Shown here: one piece after another, positions 55,649 to 64,000 of the stretch
Layout: every line of letters begins with the position of its first letter
Numbering within the stretch: position 1 is the first letter of the stretch
NCBI RefSeq assembly: GCF_000485595.1
Contig: NW_014577075.1
Location: 570,397-634,396, forward strand
Source: Priapulus caudatus
Taxonomy: Eukaryota; Priapulida; Priapulimorpha; Priapulimorphida; Priapulidae
Length of the DNA: 64,000 nt
Direction of reading: 5' to 3'
Program-made: the position numbers and the translations under genes
Notes under the pieces: generated by a model
What the model saw: only the letters and a program-made list of their open reading frames with translations
Databases searched by the model: none
Told to the model about the DNA's origin: nothing

Positions 55649-56689
55649 ACCGCTTAAGTATATAATAATATCATACTGAAAACATAACCACAACCGCACA
55701 ATAGCATAATTATAGTCAACCCGCAACCGTAACATTATATCACATCGTGTCTCCGTAAAAATGCACGTGTAATGTCATCGTTCTGATATACTGGTAATCA
55801 CTATGGTAATACTAATAACATAGTATCCGCGTACAATCGTGGAAATCATATTGTGTCCCCACGGAAGGACACCACGTCGAACCGTCACCAATCGCCTACT
55901 AAAACCGCGTACAATAGCTAAACAATCGCGTATAAAAGTCAAACATTACGTACAATATTTTGGAAAGAAATCGCGTACTATAATTTTTTTTTTTTTTAAT
56001 CGCGGGTAATACGTGACAATCGAGTACAAAAGTAAAAAATCGCGTACAAAAGTTACAATTCGCGTATAAAAGTGATAATTCGTGTAGAAAAGTTATAAAT
56101 CTCATACAAAAGTAAAAATTCGCGTAAAACGTTATTCGCGTAAAACGTTATAATTCGAGCATGACCGCCTCTTCATAAAGGAATAATATTGTAAACAGGA
56201 ATGAGCGTTCATGTTGAAATGATGAAGTAGATCCAAATCCAGAACTTGTGTGGTAAACTGTACAACCTTTAATATCTTAGACACATCACATCTCCTTACA
56301 CACAGACAAAGAACGCGCACACGCACATACGCGCGTGTGCCTCCTTCCGCGACTCGAACCCGAATCCTCCCTACCTACATCCCTGTCCTATCTATTACCC
56401 CCAAAACCTTCTACAAACATACTGCCCGCACATGTAAACGTTCTCACAGACCGCGTCCTACCCCCCATTTCACAATGACCCTCTAATCTATCTAACCTAA
56501 CCACGTCTACCATTCTCCCTAATGCATCAATGTAGCCGCGCATCTTGTTGCGCGACGCTCTGTCTAGCTAAACTATGGCTAAAACAACTACCAGTCTATA
56601 GCCTCGCTGACTACTTCATGTAACACGTGTAAAGGACATGTTACATTACGTCGTACGTACGTACGTTGTGTCATTCAGCGACACATGAC

Positions 56690-57185
56690 TAACTATACCT
56701 GCTACATCGACACCATACCTACTAACCATACATACACACATAGGCCTACTATCCTGTAAGCTTGTGAAACAACTGTATCGGCCTTTATTATTATAAATAT
56801 TGTTCCGCTCTGCAAGTAGCCTTAAGTATCTCAATAACATAACATGCACCTTTTGGATAAAGGATAAGAAATATGGTGCATGTATATATACAGTATTTCA
56901 CTATTACCTTGTATATTACACGCTGTGGTTTTTAACTTTATGCCGACACAGTTTGTTTCACTCACCGTTTACGTATTTTCGTCTCGTTCAGCTCTTGTTC
57001 CTTGTAAGTTGCGTTATTGTTCCGTTCTTCTTTGCTTCGTCGCTTCTTCCTCTCCATCGTTACAGCCGGTGATGATATTATACTAGCGTGTACCTTACGT
57101 TGTTTTGCATAACCCAGTCCGTTGTCACGTGCACCAAATGTAAGAACGTAGTTTGTATGTAATAATTTAGAGTAGAAATAATCAA
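56690..57185. repeat. Repeat within the long-TIR element and spacer
   Basis: 56690-56845 shares TGTGAAACAACTGTRTCGGC and ATAACATAACAYGCA with 57730-57830, and the inverted counterpart lies at 58690-58830. The rest has only short frames. Confidence 0.5.
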
Positions 57186-57624
57186 GAAGAAGTATAGTTT
57201 TGTGTTCACTAAAGAAATATATTGTTTACAAACCCCAAACAGTCCTCACGTCACGTACGTCTTCCAGTTCCAACCGTACCTTCAAATGCGCTCCAGATAC
57301 TTATATATCACTCTCTCGTCCAATCACTGGCAAACGCCTTTCTACTCCAACCAATCACACACCACCACTCTCTCTCTATTCGAATAATTACGCGCGAAAG
57401 GCACATCTGTCTCGCAGATGTGTACGGCGTCTACTAGTCCCAACCTTGCTATTTCTCATCTGTATGCTAAACGCCGAACCCTTCTTCTATGTACAACTAA
57501 ATCTATCTACAATTACAAATTCAATCCGACATGTGTAAAACAGATGTTACAATATGGTATTCGCGTACAATCGTAAACAAAAATATGTTCAAAAAAACGT
57601 CTGCATCCTAACATGTTAACCACA

Positions 57625-57860
57625 TGTAACACCTCTCTACCAAAATGCTCTGCTCGTCTTGAAATGAAAAATACCCGTTTACTCACTTCAGAGAAATTAA
57701 TGCCTGGTAGGCGGTGAAACATACATACATACGTATATTCATTCAGATAGGCTGTGAAACAACTGTGTCGGCCTTCAAATTTGTTCCGTGTTTCGCAAGT
57801 ATGAACATCGAAATAACATAACACGCATACCACGGTTGACTGCGACGCATTAGTACAACA
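57625..57860. repeat. Inner inverted repeat, left arm
   Basis: Reverse complement of 58690-58890: CTCGTCTTGAAATGAAAAAT, ACCCGTTTACTCACTT, a CATACATACATA microsatellite and CCGTGTTTCGCAAGTATGAA. Confidence 0.8.
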
Positions 57861-58101
57861 TGTCACAGATCACAGCAGCTAAGACAGCACCCGATATATC
57901 AGCTAGATAAAGGGTCTACCGCTGGCGAGCAAACGAGAAAGAGCGCAATGGATGAACGACACTGCAATACGTATTACGGGTGAGTGAAGCAATCTTGTGT
58001 CGGCAGCTATTCTCAATTTTCGTAATTAAACTGGAAACTAGTTTTCAAACTGCATGTTTTACAATACACGAGTGTGTTAGCGAAATACTAAAGCACTTTT
58101 C

Positions 58102-58242
58102 CTACCTATAATTTCCACCCAGACCACCACCCCCACCACCTCCGCCTGGCTTACGAGTTTCTAAACTGCGTCGTACAATGCCCCAATTCGTACCTAAATA
58201 CGTAGAATAGTACCAATCTGTGTAGTTAAGAATGCGTCAGGT
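58102..58242 (-). CDS. Small Gly-rich frame, no start seen (uncertain)
   Basis: The minus strand is open for about 47 codons: ILNYTDWYYSTYLGTNWGIV, RRSLETRKP, eight consecutive Gly, then LGGNYR and TAG. Three different codons are used for the Gly run (GGA, GGT, GGG) and the composition is protein-like. No Met, upstream exon or family is recognised. It lies inside the long-TIR element and could be the 3' end of an element gene or chance. Confidence 0.2.
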
Positions 58243-58689
58243 ATATACGCATTTACGTGCCGCAGGAGGCAAGGTTGGCTGTTATGAAGCCATGACGACT
58301 CAAGGTATATAGTCTTAAGGGAATGAGTCGAGGTGCTAGTTAAACGCACCAGTTAATGTGAGAGAGCGGGAGATACTCCCCTACCCTCGCTGAAAATGGT
58401 CCACGAAAGTAAAAGTAAGACGATATCGAGAGTATTTCGAAATGACGGTACTTTAACGAGGCCAGCAGAGCCCGGGGCCTATAGTGTAGCAGCGCAGCGA
58501 AATACACTCGGCACGCCATTCAATTGTAACCGTTGAGGGCACCTACGTGGTCATTTTATTCTTATATACAGGGGTTAAAAATGTCACCCATGTTAGATAA
58601 ATTGCCACTCACATTACAGTGTAAGGTTCACTGGGAATGTTCCCCTAGGGCCCAAAACACCCATCCCCATTTACCTGTTTTATTCTTAA

Positions 58690-58890
58690 AAGTGCATGTT
58701 TTGTTATGTTGATGTTCATACTTGCGAAACACGGAATAAATTTATAATAATGAAGGCCGACACAGTTGTTTCACCAACCTATCTAAATGAATGTATGTAT
58801 GTATGTATGTTTCACCGCCTACCAGACATTAATTTCTCTAAAGTGAGTAAACGGGTATTTTTCATTTCAAGACGAGCAGGGCTCTTTGAT
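58690..58890. repeat. Inner inverted repeat, right arm
   Basis: Partner of 57625-57860, ending in GACGAGCAGGGCTCTTTGAT. It leads directly into the 89-residue frame at 58886. Confidence 0.8.
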
Positions 58891-59155
58891 AGAGAGGTAT
58901 TATATCTGGTTACGAGCATATGATCCAGACGATGAGGACAATGACCCGGAAGACGTGCAGCATCTGGAAGAATTACACCGACAGATGCTACAATGCAGTC
59001 TGCCCGACGACCGACCGCCTCCACCGCCACCACACCACGCGGACCCCTTCGCCGAGGTCGCGCTCGAGCGCATACGACGTCGGTTTGGAGGGGGCCTACG
59101 TGAATGGTTGCTAAGTTGGTTCGTTGGTTGCTGGTTATCGTGGTTTAATCATTGA
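58886..59155 (+). CDS. Unrecognised 89-residue frame inside the long-TIR element
   Basis: The first half is acidic (LRAYDPDDEDNDPEDVQHLE), then a proline run with His (PDDRPPPPPPHHADPF), a basic stretch (ALERIRRRFGGG) and a Trp-rich hydrophobic end (LREWLLSWFVGCWLSWFNH). Base composition rises above that of its surroundings. This could be a genuine short exon or small protein of the element. No family is recognised, and the start is not supported by an upstream signal because the frame begins within an inverted repeat. Confidence 0.25.
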   Translation: MIERYYIWLRAYDPDDEDNDPEDVQHLEELHRQMLQCSLPDDRPPPPPPHHADPFAEVALERIRRRFGGGLREWLLSWFVGCWLSWFNH

Positions 59156-59793
59156 GCTGGACAAACCTCTCCCCTCTCAAGCTAACGGGTTATGGCAGTA
59201 GTAGCGAAGTGAGCAAACGGGTATTTCTCTCATGTAAATTATGGTCAAATATTCATTCTCTATCAATTTTTTTTTCTTCACTTTTTCACGTTTTCACGTT
59301 CTTTTATACGCGAACTATAACTTTTGTACGCGATTTATAACTTTTGTACGCGATTTGTAACTTTTGTACGCGATTTTTTACTTTTATATGCGATTGTCAC
59401 GTATTATCCGCGATTAAAAAAAATATTGTACTCGATTTTTCAGTTATTATACGCATTTTTGTGGTAGGCGATTGGTGACGGTTCGACGTGGTGTCCTTCC
59501 GAGGGGACACAATATGATTTTTACGATTGTACGCGGATACTATGTTATTAGTATTACTATAGTGATTACCAGTATATCAGAACGATGACATTACACGTGC
59601 ATTTTTACGGACACACGATGTGATGTAATGTTACGGTTGCGGGTTGACTATAATTATGCTATTGTGCGGTTGTGGTTATGTTTTCAGTATGATATTATTA
59701 TATACTTAAGCGGTTACAGTATTTACAACATCATTATAAATCCTATAGCCTTATATCTGGTACTCGGTAGGAACGGTCTACTTCGTGACTAAC

Positions 59794-60005
59794 CTTTGCT
59801 GATATGTGTTCTTCATTGTACACGCTAGCCAAAACCACGGGCCCAGGTCTGGAGTCAGAACATTTGCTTTTGGAGAGAGAGATTTGCCGAACTTCTCTAT
59901 GGTTTCCGCATTCGGCCAGCACGATTGGTGAGGCATGCAGTAGTCTTTACCGCTCACCATACATACCATCACGGCGATCGCCACTAGAACTATCTTAGCA
60001 ACCAT
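59794..60005 (-). pseudogene. Orphan BBE-like exon 1 (third copy)
   Basis: Intact 212-nt exon: MVAKIVLVAIAVMVCMVSGK, DYCMPHQSCWPNAETIEKFG, ending TYQQ plus AG before donor GTTAGT. After 77 bp of the usual intron 1 sequence the long-TIR element begins at 59716, and no minus-strand exon 2 follows before 45395, where gene A's own exon 2 lies. The upstream flank to about 60305 matches 50489-50790, so exon and promoter region were duplicated together. It could act as an alternative, distant first exon of gene A, because the splice phase is the same; otherwise it is an orphan. Confidence 0.65.
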
Positions 60006-60352
60006 TCTCTCATCTGTCGTACACATACAAGGATGCCAGCTTAATATAAATATATATATTTGTTTGTATATATATATACAATATATATATGTAGATATTG
60101 GCGATAATTCTTGTATACACACAGCTACATGGATTGTTTCGAAAGTGAGAATGGCGCTATCACCAGACGAGGTATATGATCCTGTTTCACGACCAAAAGG
60201 GCATGTTAACACAACACACCTATGATAACGAGTTGAACAGAAGTATGTCAAGATGGTCAATGTTGAAAGGGGTGATCAGCAACTACCGAATGCAAGCATA
60301 CAGTGCATGTCGAAATTATGTTATTTATGTATATTGTAATGCGTGAATAAAC

Positions 60353-60402
60353 ATTTTTGTATTTGAATTTGAATTTGAATTTGAATTTGAATTCGAATTC
60401 GA
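60353..60402. repeat. (GAATTT)n hexamer repeat
   Basis: TTTGAA/GAATTT units ending in two GAATTC variants. It separates the BBE-like exon 1 duplicate from segment S copy 2. Confidence 0.85.
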
Positions 60403-60509
60403 AACAGTGTGCGCGTACTCGTTAGCGGACGCCGGTGTCTCTCCCGTTGTCACCAAAACCCCTCTTTTTTAAACCGTCCGCATCGTCGTCCGACCTGTTT
60501 AGACTTGCA

Positions 60510-60737
60510 CTAATTTGAGGCGCGGGTCGTGGGTACAACGACCGGTTGCGACCAACGTACGACGGTACCAGGTAGGAGCGGCGAGCACCTTGTACGTTGC
60601 CCGCTGTATGATGGCCGTTTGATAAACTCCGCCGCATTCTTGTTGAAGTTAATGTGTTCGTACCATTTTGAAATGCCTTCTGTCCACGCTGAATTATATG
60701 TGCTCTTAAGTATGTAGCTAATGTCTTCTGGGTCCAT
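60510..60737 (-). CDS. Unrecognised 75-residue frame in segment S (uncertain)
   Basis: MDPEDISYILKSTYNSAWTE, GISKWYEHINFNKNAAEFIK, RPSYSGQRTRCSPLLPG. The N-terminal half reads like real protein (acidic and amphipathic). The homologous frame in copy 1 is shorter, because the Met region is absent there. Family unknown; possibly a transposable element remnant. Confidence 0.2.
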   Translation of the reverse strand: MDPEDISYILKSTYNSAWTEGISKWYEHINFNKNAAEFIKRPSYSGQRTRCSPLLPGTVVRWSQPVVVPTTRASN

Positions 60738-60768
60738 CGCCGGCCGTCCCTGCCGATTTGCCCGATTA

Positions 60769-60918
60769 ATGTGCCAAATTCCCCATGTCTCTATCTCAAA
60801 GCTAAAACACCGTACTACATTTCACCACGCCCTAAGAAAAGTCGATGAAATCGGCTTAGCCCATTATCCCGACTGGAAGAAAACCCTCGATGAATTTTTG
60901 AGCGGATGGCTTATGTGA
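60769..60918 (+). CDS. Unrecognised 49-residue frame in segment S (uncertain)
   Basis: MCQIPHVSISKLKHRTTFHH, ALRKVDEIGLAHYPDWKKTL, DEFLSGWLM. Copy 1 keeps the same frame to the same stop (ALRKVDEIGLAQSPDWKKTL, NKFFPKWLM) despite about ten substitutions. That hints at a past coding constraint, but no upstream exon or family is recognised. It competes with the antisense frame at 60510-60737 only at its flank, not by overlap. Confidence 0.25.
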   Translation: MCQIPHVSISKLKHRTTFHHALRKVDEIGLAHYPDWKKTLDEFLSGWLM

Positions 60919-61319
60919 GTCACGGACAATGTGAAGAGCTGTACTATCATCGTGACATGTCTGATTGTAACTGTAACCGCTAAACAACCGTAACTGTAAC
61001 TGTAACCGTAAGTATAGTGACCCGCTCCAGCAAAACCAGGATTAAGTAGGAAATTCTACAAATTGAGTTATGTGAATATCTAAATAGATCACATAATTAC
61101 CTTTAAAATGATATATAATATTTGGCTATATCTAGAGAATTGACCGATCTACAGCAATTTGAAGATCGGAAACCGACTTATTCCGGAATATGCAGCTTTT
61201 GAGATAAAGCGTTCCGGGTAAGGGGCCCAGTCGGGGATAAGCGGTCTGGTGCCGGTCTGAAGGGCGCCGTCGCCGCTCAAAATGTATTTATATTTATATT
61301 TATTTTTAAATTAAAAATG

Positions 61320-61425
61320 ACCATAATATTCTAGAGATTATTATAATCGTACTATACTGATAACATAACCACAACCGCAAAATAGCATAATTATAGTCAA
61401 CCCGCAACCGTAACATTATATACAC
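61320..61425 (+). repeat. Partial copy of the long-TIR element end
   Basis: ATAACATAACCACAACCGCA, then AATAGCATAATTATAGTCAA and CCCGCAACCGTAACATTATA match 55675-55745 and the inverted 59620-59690. Only about 100 bp is present. Confidence 0.75.
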
Positions 61426-61440
61426 ACATATATCACACAT

Positions 61441-61837
61441 ATATAGGGGAACCCGGGGCAAAGTGGACCGAAGAAATTTGGTTGGCCAAAACGCTGTGAA
61501 AAAGCGAGACAAAGTGAAATGTTTGGCTCTAATCCTTTGGCTTAGGACAAGAACTAACAGGCGGTACAAACAAAGTTAATTTAAAAAACGACTTTATTGA
61601 AATATACAAAATTATAAAATTTATAAATATTTTATTTTGACCCAGACTCCCGAGGCAAAGTGAAACCTGTTATGGGCACTCCATGTATATTGTGTCCAAA
61701 ATGTTGCGTCCTCTTTCAGTGTCTAACTCTGAACATCAAATTCATAGTTGCGTACCATTTTGCCTAAAATATGAAAGAAAAATGCCATTATAGGACGCTT
61801 ATACAATAATTAAATGGCCGCATCACGTCAAGATGGA
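61441..61837. other. Spacer with CCCGGGGCAAAGTGG motif
   Basis: GGGGAACCCGGGGCAAAGTG at 61446 and CCCGAGGCAAAGTGAAAC near 61650 resemble the ends of MITE-type elements seen in many invertebrates, but no clean inverted pair is visible. No gene. Confidence 0.35.
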
Positions 61838-62006
61838 TTTTCTGTGTGTGTATGTGACTTGCTGCTACTGATAACTACTAATAATGTTGATTCAACACAC
61901 GCACTCCTTCGCAACCATACTACACAACACTAATCTATGAACATATTATCCCCAACCGCTTCTACAGAGTAACAGAAATTTACCTGTCGACTAGGAATAT
62001 TCTATT

Positions 62007-62283
62007 TTAGATTAAATGCGCTGTTATGAGAGCCGTCAGCAAGAGTGAGCTACATGTATAGTACAGTTGTCGCCCACTGCCGGTTGCTACCTTCTCCCAG
62101 CCAACGCATTGTTTACAATTGAACACGTTATTGGGATCATGTTTCTTCTTGATCTCGAGTAAACGATCGTACTTTGGTCCCCAGAAATCGTCAGCGTAGT
62201 TCGGGAGTTCGAATCCCGGTTCGTTGTAGTACACACCACGGCCATATTTGCTCATCATGGGGTTCCACTCATCCTTGAGGAAG
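62007..62283 (-). CDS. BBE-like gene C exon 6 (BBE domain, hydrophobic tail)
   Basis: Acceptor GCTGCAG, then FLKDEWNPMMSKYGRGVYYN, EPGFELPNYADDFWGPKYDR, LLEIKKKHDPNNVFNCKQCV and GWEKVATGSGRQLYYTC, then SSLLLTALITAHLI and TAA. It keeps the hydrophobic end that gene B loses to a stop. ATGSG before a hydrophobic terminus again fits a GPI-attachment signal on a secreted FAD-linked oxidase. 277 nt, the same length as gene A exon 6. Confidence 0.85.
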
Positions 62284-62569
62284 CTGCAGACCAAGATTGA
62301 GATGGGAATATCATGCACGCTATGCTTTCTATCTAGACATCCTATTTCTTGGTATTTTGTATCGGGAAAAAACACATGTACTTAATAATTATATCAATGG
62401 GTAAGGAACAACTCGTTTCCGTCGTTAATTGAGTTCAATGGCGGTCACTATAAGGTAATACCGGTTACTGCTATGTTCTCCTTCTATTCGCAGTTTTAAA
62501 TTCTGATTTTGAATAACATTTTCTTCTCCCTTGGCTGTTTATAAAACCCTTTTTCGTTATCTTACTCTT

Positions 62570-62820
62570 CTGTCTCTCCCCACAAACTGTCTCCCCCTCT
62601 CGCTCCTCTATCCCCCTTCGCCCTCTCTTTTCCCCCCTCGTTCACGCTCTTTCCTCGCTTTCTCCTCTTTTTCTCTCTCTGTGCTCTTACTGCTTTCTCC
62701 TCTCTACTCTTTCTTTCTCTCTTCTTTCTCTCTTCTTTCTCTCTCCTCGTTCTTGTCTCTCTCCTATTTATCACTCCTCCTCCCTCCCCTTCTCCTTCTT
62801 TCACTAGCAATTCCATTCCT
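62570..62820. repeat. Pyrimidine-rich tract in gene C intron 5
   Basis: CTC/TTTC-rich sequence corresponding to the GA-rich tract 47780-47960 of gene B. The 127- and 87-residue frames over it are repeat artefacts. Confidence 0.85.
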
Positions 62821-62861
62821 CGCATCCTCTATACGAATACTACGTGATTACAGATACGTAC

Positions 62862-62976
62862 TTGAGCAGGCTTTCTTCGCCATATTCGTTCCATGTTCCT
62901 GCGCAGCTAGATGACAGCGTCGCGTCACGCATGTCGTCGCTAACCGACGTCGTGTTACGGTTGCCCGATGCCAGAC
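62862..62976 (-). CDS. BBE-like gene C exon 5
   Basis: 115 nt, acceptor CGTCAAG, donor GTACGT, phases 1 and 2. It encodes GLASGNRNTTSVSDDMRDAT, then LSSSCAGTWNEYGEESLL. Two changes relative to gene B (T to S, G to A) lie around the Cys, which is conserved. Confidence 0.8.
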
Positions 62977-63348
62977 CTTGACGAACGAGTGAAACGAGTT
63001 AGCTCCGTCGATATCTACTTCTAACGGTTACCGCTAATGTTATGTGATGTAATGTCACGCACGTTATTAGTGTTAAGAGACGCGACGAATTTCATGTTAT
63101 TATTATTATTGACGCCCTATACGTAGCATACTGGCGATCATATGGTTAGACATCCTGGTGAGCCCTGGTTTTGGTAGGTTAAGCTGATCGGTGAATTTTA
63201 TGCGCCGCCCGTCTAATACATACATACATAGATACACATTCATAAAGGATTTTCTACCCAATATATGTAAACAGGGTTGACTGTCTGGTGGCCTGATCTA
63301 CATTACGTATTCTCATGCATGTAAAACTGTCATGTGCGCAGCGCGTAC

Positions 63349-63940
63349 CTCCGACATGCACCATCGTGCAGGAGATGTGGGCAAAGTCTTCCCCTCTAGT
63401 CGCTCCATCGTACATTAGCTTCGACATCTCCTGTGCGAAGTCGTTTGTGAGAAACTCCATCTGTTGCAGACGACTGTCCATTCCGAGAGGAAAGCCCGTG
63501 GGATCGTTGACGTCCTTCTGATATTCCCAGAAATCGGTGAAATCCGTAAAGGCGACGGAAGCTTGCCATTCGGGGCGGAAGGTCGTTAAGGGCATCACCT
63601 GCTCTCGTTCCGCGGTGGTTGCCTTGCCGTTGTGAAGCAAGATAAATTGCACGCTGCCAGCCGTGAATCCCACCGGCGTCCGTATTCCTGCAGATGGGAT
63701 AATGTACCCGCTCCAGCCCATGTCCATGTTTGGCAGAACCTCGTCAAAGTAGAACGCCATCACGTCGCCTGCGTACACCTTATTCTTCTCGACTTCATCG
63801 TTGAACTTGAAGTTAGCGTAGAGCCTTGTGAAGCCCGTCTTGGCCTTGTGCAGCTTCACTGTAAACTCGGTGATGACCCCGAAGGCACCGCCGCCGCCGC
63901 GGATGGCCCAGAACAAGTCCGGGTCATCACTGGAACTTTC
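63349..63940 (-). CDS. BBE-like gene C exon 4 (partial gene, continues off the edge)
   Basis: 592 nt, acceptor GCTGCAG, donor GTACGC. It encodes ESSSDDPDLFWAIRGGGGAF, GVITEFTVKLHKAKTGFTRL, DMGWSGYIIPSAGIRTPVGF, FWEYQKDVNDPTGFPLGMDS and FAHISCTMVHVGG. The RGGGGAFGV segment is the end of the FAD-binding fold, and the rest forms the substrate-side domain. Exons 1-3 must lie to the right of the window. Frame intact and all three splice phases agree with gene A. Confidence 0.88.
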
Positions 63941-64000
63941 CTGCAGCAATAGATTGACGTATATAGTAGTAGTTCAGCAAATAACTGGTACATTTTGCAT

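Larger units (their letters stand above)
55649..59716. mobile_element. ~4-kb element with long terminal inverted repeats
   Basis: Terminal inverted repeats: left 55649 to about 56110, right about 59300 to 59716. The outer edge is TTAAGTATATAATAATATCA, then AACATAACCACAACCGC. The inner halves hold a ~20-bp tandem motif CGCGTACAAAAGTTATAAAT in several diverged units. The left end joins segment S; the right end joins intron 1 of the orphan BBE-like exon 1. The interior has an inverted repeat of its own (57625-57860 against 58690-58890), a third related piece at 56690-56845, and small frames only. No transposase, polymerase or replication motif was recognised, so the element is probably non-autonomous. 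Another partial copy of its end lies at 61320-61425. Confidence 0.65.
60403..60972 (+). repeat. Segment S, copy 2
   Basis: Homologous to 55165-55648, with about 95 bp extra near 60680-60775 (CCACGCTGAATTATATGTGC and following). Two protein-like frames lie in it and are listed next. It ends GATTGTAACTGTAACCGCTA without the long-TIR element, and so gives the element's insertion edge. Confidence 0.8.
61838..64000 (-). repeat. Inverted segmental duplication, right arm
   Basis: Reverse complement of 46591-48773 (see there), still matching at the last base of the window. Confidence 0.88.

Noticed and set aside
56325-56375. Possible tRNA T-arm (GGTTCGAGTC on minus)
   Set aside because: The flanking bases do not form a T-stem, and no D-arm or anticodon arm follows.
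58102-58242. Gly run in a small frame inside a long-TIR element, reminiscent of an integrated single-stranded DNA virus
   Set aside because: No replication protein, capsid core or hairpin telomere is visible; a Gly run and inverted ends alone are not enough.
62531-62914. 127-residue Leu/Ser-rich frame
   Set aside because: Pyrimidine-rich intron tract of gene C.

Overview
The window looks like draft-quality genomic DNA from an animal, most likely a marine invertebrate; I cannot name the phylum. Protein-coding exons are few, short and bounded by GT-AG introns. Between them lie microsatellites, long satellites, palindromic MITE-like elements, Helitron-like insertions and two runs of N (15451-15475 and 27672-28362). 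No operons, CRISPR arrays or rRNA genes are visible.

Region 1, 1-11130: no gene recognised. It holds microsatellites and a 4.75-kb array of a ~27-bp minisatellite (3686-8436) full of small indels.

Region 2, 11130-38610: mostly large repeated blocks present two or three times. Block A occurs at 11130-15450 and 22974-25603. The first copy carries a 1.4-kb Helitron-like insertion and the second preserves the empty site. Further blocks (16323-22970, 28363-30180, 30040-38080) repeat in changed order, some virtually identical and others differing by many 1-2 nt indels. Both N gaps abut a ~65-bp satellite. The pattern could be real segmental duplication or retained haplotypes and unpolished contigs joined around satellites. 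Within these blocks are pieces of one intron-containing gene (N-terminal part at 26663-26998, C-terminal parts at 16323-17640 and 31333-32638). I recognise it as the transposon-like invertebrate family with a GDDTDLL motif and a C-terminal cysteine-rich (Tesmin/TSO1-like CXC) segment.

Region 3, 38610-64000: a cluster of berberine-bridge-enzyme-like (BBE-like) FAD-linked oxidase genes. One copy on the minus strand (gene A) can be assembled from six exons at 50277-50488, 45134-45395, 43867-44073, 43044-43641, 42403-42520 and 40528-40804. All splice phases agree and the sum is 1674 nt, or 557 residues. It has a signal peptide, the FAD-linking His (SSGHCYVGR) and Cys (GSCPTVAMGG), a BBE C-terminal domain and a hydrophobic tail resembling a GPI-anchor signal. 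Its introns 5 and 1 contain plus-strand pieces of other copies: exons 1-2 at 41121-42020, and a truncated exon 3 through exon 6 at 45552-48543. The exons of opposite-strand copies are therefore interleaved. A further minus-strand copy (exons 4-6, gene C) runs off the right edge and is an inverted duplicate of 46591-48773. An orphan exon 1 lies at 59794-60005 and a decayed exon 4 at about 52086-52225. Inverted repeats, a ~190-bp-arm hairpin, a ~4-kb element with ~430-bp terminal inverted repeats and Helitron-like insertions fill the gaps. The cluster seems to have been shaped by repeated inverted duplication.
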